Assembly (NCBI RefSeq): GCF_964355755.1
Contig: NC_092674.1
Span: 13,337,001-13,401,000 of the forward strand
Source: Antedon mediterranea
Lineage: Eukaryota > Echinodermata > Crinoidea > Comatulida > Antedonidae
Length of the DNA stretch: 64,000 nt
Reading direction: 5' to 3'
The translations under genes and the position numbers were made by a program. Positions within the stretch are counted from its first letter, which is position 1. The number at the start of each line of letters is the position of its first letter. The notes under the pieces are model-generated. The model did not search any database and was not told the DNA's origin. It saw only the letters and a list, made by a program, of their open reading frames with translations. Positions 46,787 to 58,200 of this stretch are shown in pieces.

Positions 46787-47166
46787 ATTGTTTTTCTTTT
46801 GTATTGTTGCTTTTATATATTTGTATTTAGATTTGTAAATATTATACACCTGTGATAACAACTATAGGTCCTCAGTACCTGATGTTGAAACACAATGGTT
46901 TGTAATGTAAACTCTTTACTATATTTTATGTTTATTTTGATATACCTCTTTATCAACTCAAACCATGATACCGTAGGACAATTTAATACAGTACCTATAT
47001 TACCATGTTGGTAATGATTTTTCTTTTATATTTTTGCAAACAGTTTAAGAACCTGTATCCGTCATATAATGTATTGTTTTGATGTATTATGTTAAATTGG
47101 ATGCACCACTTCTGTGTGTGCCACCGATGCAAAGGTGTCATTTCCTAATAAATTATTAATTATTTG
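46787..47166 (+). other. 3' UTR and tail of the large LINE
   Basis: AT-rich sequence ending CCTAATAAATTATTAATTATT, an AATAAA signal followed by an ATTA-type tail. The insertion boundary is inferred near 47166. Confidence 0.6.
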
Positions 47167-47339
47167 TAGCTGAATCCGCAAAGCGGAAAATACAAGCAAT
47201 ATTAATTGATAGTTGATGTTTTAATTAGCGGCATGTGCGCCCGCTTCGCGCAGGAGGGTCATGCGAGAATGTGTTAAGTTCTCGGTTATAGAGTAAGAAG
47301 AATTTTTAAGCAATTTCTTGTTGCGAAACACTTCTGCTC

Positions 47340-47790
47340 GATGGGTCCCATATATATTAGATATGGGCTGGCCCATATGTATTAGCCCAGAAGTTTGGCA
47401 GATGGGTCCCATATCGATTATATAATATGGGCTTGCCCATATGCATTACCCCATATTTTTGGTAGATGGGTCCCATATATATTAGATATGGGCTGGCCCA
47501 TATGTATTAGCCCAGACGTTTGGCTGATGGGTCCCATATAGATTATATATGGGCTTGCCCATATGTATTACCCTAGATGTTTGACAGATGGGTCGCATAT
47601 AGAATATATATGGGCTTGCCCATATATATCAGCCCAGATTTGTGGCAAATGGGTGCCACATTGGTTTATCATGGGGCAAACCCATATGGGATATCCCATA
47701 TGGGGTCTTTATTTTTTAAATATGGGATTTCCCATATGGGATGGCCCAGATATTTAAGTCATGGGCCCCATATGGGCTTGCTACCTGGGT
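47340..47790. repeat. Palindrome-bearing minisatellite, about 61-bp unit, 6-7 copies
   Basis: Units start GATGGGTCCCATAT at about 47340, 47400, 47465, 47527 and 47588, then diverge near 47648 and 47760. Each unit contains ATATGGGC(TG/TT)GCCCATAT, a near-perfect hairpin, and the last units include CCCATATGGG palindromes. Frames of 63-104 codons here are repeat artefacts. Confidence 0.9.
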
Positions 47791-47869
47791 ACTTGACAAA
47801 TGCTATGCTTCAGACCTTTTGTACTCGCAATGCTAAACAAATGTTCATGGGCTCCCGGACTAACTGTTT

Positions 47870-48262
47870 CGCGCTTCCAAACGTTGTTTAAACTAAATAG
47901 TGTATTAATTATACCAAATAGGATGGTATTTATTGAAATAAACGCCCAACAGCTCCCCAATAAAACATCACTTAGAATAATAATCGCCCATCCACATTAC
48001 ACAGTGTATTGTATTTATACACAATTACATTGTAGTAGAATTCATTGACTACAATTTACCAAGCATTTTTTTTAACCACTTTTCATATCTATTAGAGGAT
48101 TTTATTTGATTATAACTATTACCATATTAAAACTAAAACATTAAACGTATCCCTCGAATAAGCACCTACCTCAATGAAATCCGCCCCACCTCTTCCCCAA
48201 AAGGCCAACCTCCCCCCCCCCCCTCCTTCCTAGAGGGGGAGGGAAGCGAGCTCACCCTCTAG
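47870..48262 (+). mobile_element. Helitron-like element, copy D (3' part only)
   Basis: It matches the 3' 390 bp of copies A-C, including AATAAACGCC, GTAGTAGAATTCA and the CCCTCTAG|T end. The terminal hairpin has lost an AGCGAGC step. The sequence to its left is the palindromic minisatellite, so either the 5' part was lost or this is a hybrid element. Confidence 0.75.
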
Positions 48263-49182
48263 TGTTAACATTTGTTGTTATTTTTATTAAATGTGTACAT
48301 GCTTTTAAAAAATGTACACTTATTTAGAATAAAAACGTAATGATCTGTAGTTTCAAGACTTTTTGTTAATGCCACCAACTCTCTTTTTTTGTGTGTTTGT
48401 CGCCCTCTACTTGGAAAAGGTTGTCAATGGAAAATTAATATGGCTGCGCCCATGCAAGCATGTTGAGATGTTGGCTAAACTAGTTATTTGCAGTATAAAA
48501 CAATCACATAGACGCTATTAAACATTAATGAATATGCAATGTAGTTGTCCATATCAGAGACATTCAACTGTACGGTAAATATCTGTACCCCTTTGATTGA
48601 GTTTACAATGTTACCGTTTTATTTGCTATGTTTGTGTTTATAAATTATCATGCCCTCTAGCTAGCTATCCTAGCTAGGCCTAGCCTAGTTCTGGTCTAGC
48701 CTAGGCCTAGCCCCTTTATCTTATGTATGTTTGATTACTATTGCAGTTAATCATTGAAGATCATATCAGGTCAACGCATTTTAAATTAACAGTAACCAAG
48801 TTGTCTCTGTGTTTGTATTGCGGCCTACATCATTATTATTGTATTGTCAATGAATGAGGATCATTCACAATTAAGAAAGTGTACAACCAGTTGATTTGTA
48901 TGCATGTTATCAGTTTTTGTTTTTGTAATCAAATGTGTACATTCTTATAAATGTACACTTATTTATAATAAAAACAACATAACAATCTTGAATTTCAAAC
49001 AAGATTGAATTCATGCTTGTTGAGAAACAAATTATGGAATCTTTATAGAGGGCGGTATATACTATAAATTACTCATCAATCATATTAATTTAAACTGTTG
49101 AAATACACTGGCATACTCATTTTTTATTTGCTTGAATTTGTAGTTACTTACATTTTTCAACCATTGTCTGTTTCTTTTTTAG
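48263..49182. other. Sequence before the first recognised integrin exon
   Basis: It contains a diverged repeat of GTACACTTATTTA-like sequence (48325 and 48953) and a TAGGCCTAG cluster at 48680. I looked for the exon with the integrin DxSxS metal site and did not find it. Confidence 0.45.
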
Positions 49183-49279
49183 ACGTGACAATCCATGTTT
49201 TCTAGAGAGAGATTTTTGTGAACAACCTTATGGTTTTAGAAATGTCATTCCACTGGTTGATGATATTAATTTATTTGAG
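49183..49279 (+). CDS. Integrin beta exon a (beta-I domain)
   Basis: TTTTTTAG acceptor and GTAAAA donor. After one carried base it encodes RDNPCFLERDFCEQPYGFRN and VIPLVDDINLFE, matching the NPC...PF.Y.NVL.LT stretch of beta subunits. It ends in phase 0. Confidence 0.88.
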
Positions 49280-52200
49280 GTAAAATATACTCTGTTGAGT
49301 TCCTAGACTTTGTTTCTAATGGCATGATGGCTATATTAAATGCTACTCTGACATGGCTCAGGATTTAATGCTCTAAGCTAAGCACGCATTAAACACATCA
49401 CTTGCTCACACAAAACAACCCATTCATCGAATTGAAGACTTTTACTAATACCAAATTTACTATTTTATATCATGTGACATTAGTAATTTTGTTGCATTCA
49501 GTGATAACAGTGACATTCAATGGTCCCATTCAACGGGCAAGTGAAAATGGTGAGCATTGTTGTCATGTAATAAGCCCAAAAATGTGAAAACCAACCAATA
49601 TAGGCTTGGCTAAAATCTGGGCCTTGCTTTTTGCATGGACTTTAAATACCAAATTGTCTTGCCCATTTTATGTTTTTTTATAATTGCACATACTTTTTTT
49701 TTTTAGAGAACACTTAAAGATCAAACCTTTTCAATGAGTCTTGATAGACCCGAGGGTGGACTTGATGCCCTGATGCAAGCTACTGTCTGCAGGGTATCTA
49801 ATTTTACCTATTTACTTGTTTAATGACTCACATTTGTGATGTGGTAGTTTGTATGCTAAATTAACCTAAATAATATTGTTGGATCAAAAGTAGTTTATTA
49901 TTTTATGTTTATATTGATTTATCTATCTATCAATCAAAGGATGTGTCAATACTATTAATTTAATTTTAATGTATTAACAATTTATAATTTATTTCTCTAT
50001 ACAATAGTGGGCCTACTGTGATCGTACTGTTTACAATGTTTTGTTTGATTTGTGTTTAATTTAACTGTTTCTTTTGACTAAGTTTTATAAGTTAAAAAAC
50101 ATTTTTTTTTCTAGAGAAGTGATTAACTTTATTAGAACTACAAAATTGCCTATTTAAAGTCTGTTTTTATTAAGACTTAAGTTCAATTTTCATGGTTTTT
50201 TTTTTCATCTTTAACATGAATTCAAAATGAATTCAAAAATTGAATGTCACTGTTATCACTGAATGATCATTTGATGTAATTGATTTTTCAGGAGCATATT
50301 GGTTGGCGTAATTATTCAAGACCTTTTATTATTTATATGAGTGATGCAGGATTTCACTTCGCACTTGATGGCAAGGTTTGTAGAAAAAAAACCTCATTTG
50401 AGGGGTAGCCAGCTCATTTGAGGGGTAACTGGCTCATTTGAGGGGTAACTGGCTCATTTGAGGGGTAGCTGGCTCATTTGGGGGGTAGCTGTATCATTTG
50501 AGTGGTAGCTCGCTCATTTGAGGGGTAACTGTATCATTTAAGGGGTAGCTGGCTCACTTGAGAGGTAACTGTATCATTTGAGGGGTAGCTGGCTCATTTG
50601 AGGGGTAGCTGTATCATTTAAGGGGTAGCTGGCTCATTTGATGTTTGCTGGATTATTTGAGGGGTAGCTGACGCATTTGAAGGGTAGCTGGCTAAAATAT
50701 TTAGTCATAATTTAATTATTGTAAATAATTAATATTATTATATAAACTATTTACAGATAAAAAAAATTCTAAATTAAGACCAAAGATGTGGATAATTTCC
50801 ATGTGGGTGAGTGGAGATGTATCTGCTGTGTGTAACAATTTTTCCTACTTTTGTATTTTGTACCATTTATGAATTAATTTTCAAACTTATTATACCACAT
50901 TGATTTAAAAGAAATGAGGGAAACATTTTTGTTTTCTTATATACCACATTTTGAGTGAGTTCATAAGTTGAAGAAAAAAAAAATTGCAACCAAATGTTTT
51001 TAATTTTTCTTTTAGGTTGGCGGGCTGACCTTACCAAACGATGGTGAATGTCATTTAGATGATCAAGGATATTATACTCATTCTGTAAAAAATGTAACTA
51101 ATTTTCTGATTTACTTTTCTGATTTAATTTATCATTGTTGTGTTACTTATGTAAATACGGACAATAGTCCAAATATGAGATTGAATTGAAATCATATAAA
51201 AAACTCAATTAATTAAATTTACAATAATAATAATACAGTCAACTCTACCAACTGAACTCTCTGAAAACTGGAAACTTTCCCAAAACCAGACGTTTCTTGA
51301 ATTAAAAATTAATTTTTACCATTAAAAACAAATTCTGAATACCAGAATTGCCAGACATTTTAGCCCAGCCCAAAGATTTCTGATATTGGGAGAGTTGACT
51401 GTATGACAAAATGGCGCATGCACTATCTGAACCCACGCGTTCAGTCGATGTCAAATAAAATGGACGAACTTAGAGCGAACGCGAAATACTTTCGTGAATT
51501 CCGTGATGCCAGTATAATGTCATTCACTGAAACATGGTTGCAGGATAGGCATGATGATTCTCATATCGAAATTAATGGTTTTAAAATACTTAGGGGAGAC
51601 AGAACATGTGAATCAGGAAAGAAAAGGGGTGGTGGTATCTGTATTTACGTCAACGAAAGATATTGTCACCAAAATAACGCAGTCGTGAAGAAGCACAGAT
51701 GCTCACCAAATTGTGAAATTCTTGTTGTAAGCGTACGCCCCTATTATATACCCAGGGAATTTTCACACGTTGTCATTGTTACTGTATATATTCCCAAAAC
51801 AAATCTGGTCAAGTATATTAGACCTTTGCTACACAAACGTGAAAAACGCATATGTTTCAACCCAGTGGCCGTGCTTGGGAGATCATTTTTTAATCGTACT
51901 AAACCCGAAATACATTCCATTAGTTAAACGAGAGAAGCCAAGGACTATTAAAGTAAAGAAATGGACAGCGGAAGCAACGGAACGCCTACAAGATGCATTT
52001 GATGATACGGACTGGGAGATGTTTATTAATAACGCTAATGATCTGAATGAACTTACGGACACAGTGTCTGAATATATAAACTTTTGTAGTGATATGCAGT
52101 GCTTATCCCAACTAAAAAGGTTAAAGTGTTTGCGAATAATAAACTGTGGATAACCAAAGATGTGAAAATTATTATTAACTGGAAACAGAAAGCATTTGCT

Positions 52201-55200
52201 GAAGGTAATAAAGCGAAATTAAAAGAGGTCCAAAAAGAATTAAAATGTGCAATACGTAAAGAAAAATACAAGTTTAAAAATAGGGTTGAAAAGAAGTTCA
52301 CGGAAAATAACATGAAAGAGGTGTGGCAAGGAATGAGGTTAATGGGTGGACATATAAATAATAAACAAAAATCTGTATCGCTACCAAAAATTGACAAAGA
52401 ATATGCAAATGAATTAAATATTTTTTTCAATCGTTTTAACAAATATGATTTTTTAAAAGAAATTAAGGAACGGAAGTGTCAGCTTGAATCAAATATAAAT
52501 GACATAAAAATTGATACAAATGAGGGTGAAGTATATAAGTATTTTAGAAATTTGAATGCTAAGAAAGCTCCCGGGCCCGATAAACTGAAACCAAATATTT
52601 TAAAATCATGTGCAATGCAGTTATCGTATATTTTCTCAATTATTTTTAATTTGTGTTTCACAACTAGTTCACTTCCAGAAACATGGAAACAATCATCTAT
52701 TGTTCCTATTCCAAAAAGCCGTGTTATTAAAGTATATGAATGATCTCAGGCCAGTTGCCTTAACGTCAGTTGTAGGTAAAATATGTGAGAAAATTGTTTT
52801 AAAATGCTTAAAACCAATAGTCACTACGCATACTGATCCCATGCAATTTGCATACAGAAGTGCTCGGAGCACAGAAGATGCGATTGTCGTTAAACTTGAA
52901 AGGCTGTATCGTCATTTAGATAAAACAAAGGTTGGAAATTCAGCCCGTGTTATGTATTACGACTTCTCCTCTGCGTTTAACACTATTCAACCCCATTTAC
53001 TAGTAGATAAGCTGTGTGAGATGGCCATTCCCTTTAATTTGATTCTTTTTATTCTGAATTTTCTAACAAACAGAAAGCAGTATGTGAAGCTTAGCCCAAC
53101 AGTATGTTCTGATGTTATTTTTTCCAATACAGGTGCGCCACAAGGCACTGTATTAGCCCCTTTTTTGTTTACCTTGTATACAAGTGATTATAGATCTAAA
53201 TATGATTCTTGCCCAGTTGTACGATTTGCTGACGATACGGCGATGATTGGCTTGATTCAGAAGGACGATTGCACTTCATATTTAAATGAGATTAATAATT
53301 TTGTAAAATATAGTAATGATAACTTTTTAGAATTGAATGTTGAAAAAAAAAATGATTATAGATTTTAGAAAGAAAACGAATAAATGTGATCTAGTTGACA
53401 TAATGGGTAGACAAGTTCAGAGGGTGGAAACATATAAATATCTGGGGGTTGTATTTAACAATAAATTGACGTGGAGTAACCACTTGGATCTCGTTATGAA
53501 GAAAGTAAATACTAGAATGCACTGTTTAAGACAACTAAACAAGTTCAGTGTAAATAATAATATTTTGATTACATTCTATCAGTCTATTATTGTTGGGGTT
53601 TGGAAATATTGTATTGCAGGGTGGGGTGGAAATGTTACAGAGGGAGATAAGGGTAGAATTTATCGTGTGGTAAGAAGGGTTGAGAGGATGTCTGATTTTT
53701 GTCAGCAGTCGGTGGATTCAGTTTATTGCGAGAACCTGGACAGGCTTTTTGGGATGGTGTTGAGGGATGAAAGTCATCCTGTGAATTCAGATTTAGGCAG
53801 TCTCAGGAGTGCTCGCAGTGGAAGATTGCGATCCGCGGCTGCTGACACAAACCGATATCTTTTCTCCTTTCTGCCCACAGGTATCGGGAGACATCAGCGA
53901 CATTCATCCAGATGAGCACCATGAAATAATATGTAATAATATGTTGTTGTTGTGAGTTTTTAATATTGGTATTGTTGTATTGTCATGTTATTTTATATAT
54001 TGTAATTATGATGTATTTGAAGACGAGCAATGTAATTTTCTCCTTGTGGGAACGAATAAAGATTATACTTGATACTTCTCAAACGCATGTCGATTTTTTG
54101 TTATGCATTTTATTTTATTTTATTTTATTCAATTTTCAGGCACAACAATACATGACAACACAGTGGTGCAGCACCCTGAGGATTGCCCACAGGTATCGAG
54201 ATGGCTCTCCATATACTGCACTAGAACATATAAGACAAACATATACACAAGATGCTCTACAAAGACAAAGACTTATTATTAAGGGAGTGGAGTTGTAAAT
54301 TGTCATGAGAAAAAAATCCTGACATATGACAGGACTTAAACCCAGGACCCTTAGATTGGTAGCCAAGCATCATAACCACCAAGCCACAGCTCCACTCCCT
54401 CTCTCCTATTATGCTAAAAAAATGGATCAATACAAAGTATGATTGATATACATATTTTACATTTACTTTGTTTATTTTCAGGATTTTCCATCTTTAGGAC
54501 AGCTTCATGAGAAATTATTAGGAAGAAATGTACTGTAATTCCAATTTTTGCAGTAGCAAAATCAAAACAGCGTGATGATCCAGCTCTTTATCAGGTATTG
54601 AATATGTTGAATCATGATAGAATACATTCTAGTATCTTGTGTTAATTCATTAGAATACTCCACATGCTAGTCCTATTAGTGCATGGGTTTAGTATCTGCT
54701 ACTTGATCAACTTATATATATATGGTTATCTGAAAAATAATGGTTGGATATGCCATTTTAATGTCATGTAATAGTTATTCCATTCCAAAAATTTGGTCGG
54801 AAAAAATGGTTTACCTACCTGCCACTGCAGCATCTACCCAGATCAGCATGCTGGGAGATGACCCCTGCTCTTTTTTTAATAATAAGTTCTTTAACATGCA
54901 CTGTACAAGGGGCCAGCGGCTTTATGTCCCATCCGGAGTATGAGGTATATTTTAATTTCTTCATTTCATCAGGAAGTTGTAAATGAGTTTTTCCCAGGTG
55001 GATCTGTGGGAACACTAGCTAGTGATTCAAGAAACATTATTGAACTTGTTCGTAGTAGTTATGATGTAAGTTTGGAGTTTTCCTTAGCACCTTTATTTTT
55101 ATTTGAGATTTTTTCCCAGTAGTTTTTTTTTCACCAATTATTATGTCATTAAAACAAAACCAGCTAAGCAAACATTTATGCTGTTTGTGAAACAATTTTT

Positions 55201-58200
55201 GGATTTATAGGCCTTTATCGAGTGTAAATAAAATTAGGCCTACATGCCATTAGAACTTCTTGAAAAATTGCTTTTTCTACAGACTTCGATGAATAAAGTA
55301 CTGACGATTTTTAATGATATTGCAATATATTTTTGTTTTGTTTTTATAGTATTTATATGCATTTTTAATGTTTATACAAATTATATGTTATATGTATGTT
55401 ATATGTAAATGTTTTTTATACAATCAGTGCAATAGGAGACCTACTAGATAGTGATTAAGGTCGCTTTTTAGGAATCCTGTCTCTGCCTAGTTTTGTGTGA
55501 TGTTTTTCTATATTGTATTTTTATGGAGTCAAAAATAAATGAAATGAAATAAAGTTTGATGTAAATTTAATTTAAATTAAACATTTAACTACATAAAAAG
55601 ACTTAACCTCAATTAAAGTAACATTTTTATTGTTCAAAATTACTTTAATTTTGTAAAAAACATCTTTCACACAGATGTGGAGTTATACACCATATGCAGC
55701 GAAAGGATTAATGCACACATTTTGTTTATTGCACATGTTTTATTAGTTATTAGTATCATAATTAATTAAAAAAATTATTTTTATAGAAAATTACATCTGA
55801 GATTCAACTTGTAGACACGGTGACAGCTCCTATTCATGTAACCTACTCAGCCTATTGCGATGGCGAGACATTGACGCCTAATTTGCAGAACTGTAGTAAC
55901 ATTCGCTTAGGAAATGTCATTAAATTTAAACTAGATGTTAGCGTTGATGAGTGTACAGCAAATCCTATTTCGTAAGACATGATTACATTGTTTATTACCA
56001 ATCACAAGTTAGGCATTAACCTTGGTGTATGCATTGGCACGCTTAAAATAACTGTTTCTGCTGCCCAAGCCTGACCGACCCAAAATTTGGTCAGCTTCTT
56101 TTTTTATTTGTTTACTTGTAGGAGCATTTAATGAAAGCACAATTAAAATTAAAGGCAATATTATTTTCCGAAACATTTTTTTTCTTTATCAACATTTAGG
56201 CTTTCTTGGACAAACATATTTGTTTTTATAATTGCATGCAGACATTTCTCTAGTGTCCTCTATTTCTATTGTAAAGTTTTGCCAACTTTATTAAATCTAA
56301 ATTTTATATTATTTATTCATAAAACACAAAATAGATTAAAAAAAATTGTCTTACATTTCCCTTTTAAATGCAGTGACATAATCAATAATGATGATTTTAA
56401 TGGTGGCAATAAAGCATGATGATGACATAGTAATAATATATACGGCCATACTGCGTTGAAACACCGGTTCTCGTCAGATCACCGAAGTTGAGCAATATTG
56501 GGCTGGTTGCGTTCTGGATGGGATACCGTCTAGAAATCGCGGCGGGTGCTGTACAGTATATACTGGAGAGTGATGGTGTAATGGTAATATCGGACTAGCA
56601 TGTGATAGGCATGGGTTCGAGGTTATCTGTACCATACTAATTGCATCCTTAGGCAAGATGCTTTACTCTCATTGCCTCGCCCTTCGGATGGGATGATACT
56701 AATCATTAAGAAAAATTTTTTATTTCTTTAAAAAAAATTATGATTATTATTATTTGTAAAATGTCCATTTATGGAATAATGGTATGATACGATGATGATT
56801 AATTTTGAATACGCAGTGGTTGAACAAATAAGAGCTTTCATCTAATATTAATAAGTTACAAGATACATGATGTGCTTGAATTTTTATCAAAATATTTAGT
56901 TTTTCAGTTAAACCTCTCGGATTTGAAGAGAACCTAGAAGTTGTCATAATAACAAATTGTGAATGTGAATGTACCAAATCTGTGACACCAGACAGTGAGC
57001 TATGTAGCAATGGTAATGGTTCACTGGTCTGTGGTATTTGTGAGTGTAATGAAGGCCGGTATGGAGAGGTCTGTGAATGTGATGACACTGGCTCAAATGA
57101 AACTGAAACACTTGCAGATAGTTTACCATGTCAAACGTAAGTTAATTTTTCTAAGGTTTTTTCAACTTCTTTACTTTATTTCCTTTTTGCAAAAACATGA
57201 TATACCGCTAACCTAGTTTACTATTGTTTATTTATCATACATCAAGCATAACAAAAATATTCCTGTTGAGTATTTTGCAATTGTTTAACCTTTATTTTCT
57301 GAACACATACTGTAAACTATAGAGGGCAGAAATCATAATTTTGATTTCTTATTTTCAATATCAATGAAATGATGTATATGCCTGTACTTTTATGTTTAAA
57401 AAATATTAGTCAAATCCTATTTTTATTTATTTCAATAGAAGTAACTCATCTTTAGTTTGTTCAGGGCAAGGGTCATGCATATGTGGGAAATGTGTGTGTA
57501 ACAAGCGACAAGTAGGTGAAATATATGATTTTATAGTTTTCTTATTGGGGCATATCAGTAGGTCAACTATTACAGTATGTACTGTGAGTATACTATAGTG
57601 GGTCAATTAGAGGAAAAAAGAAGTTTTTTAAAATCTGTTGCTGATGATAATTGACAATTAATGCAAAAGATTAAAAATAATGTAACCCTATACATAGAGA
57701 ATGTCACTATTTTATATAGGGTTTGAGAGGAGGAGGCGAGACTCAAGGAGTCAATTTGTTATTTGTAACTATTGTACATGTTAAGTTTCTCTATTTCTAA
57801 TAATAGTCAACCACTATACGATCACAGACACTGGTGTCGTGACCAGTTAGTTTAATAAAATATTACAATCAATAAATATATATTACAGTTAAAATGTTAT
57901 TACCATATTAACATGTTTATAATGCCAAGCTAGATTATAATCTGCCCACTAATTTTTTGCCAAATGTTGTAACCCAGATCCTGATTATATACTGGTCATA
58001 TATTTTCTTGAATGCGATTAATATAATATAAAATGTATTATAAATAGAGCTTTTTTGTTATGATTAATATTTTTTTATTTTTCAAGAATCCTTTAGAAAA
58101 AATCACAGGAAAGTTTTGCAACTGTGATAACTTCTCTTGTCGCAGAGATTCTGCTGACCTCATTTGTGGTGGTATGTTCAATTTTGTTTATATTTTCTTT

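Noticed and set aside
47563-48048. Overlapping plus-strand frames of 64-104 codons
   Set aside because: They translate the palindromic minisatellite and the Helitron 3' fragment; no protein family resemblance.
53966-54298. Possible extra integrin exon after TTTTCAG at 54140
   Set aside because: Exons d and e already join in phase and align without a gap to beta subunits. The sequence overlaps a SINE and matches no integrin segment.
54482-54594. A 19-nt GT...AG intron restoring the integrin frame
   Set aside because: GTAATTCCAATTTTTGCAG is far below a plausible intron size, and removing it leads to an in-frame TGA.
56441-56556. Functional 5S rRNA gene
   Set aside because: The sequence is too degenerate, is fused directly to a tRNA-like unit and SINE body, and is a single copy inside an intron. 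It is better read as a SINE head.
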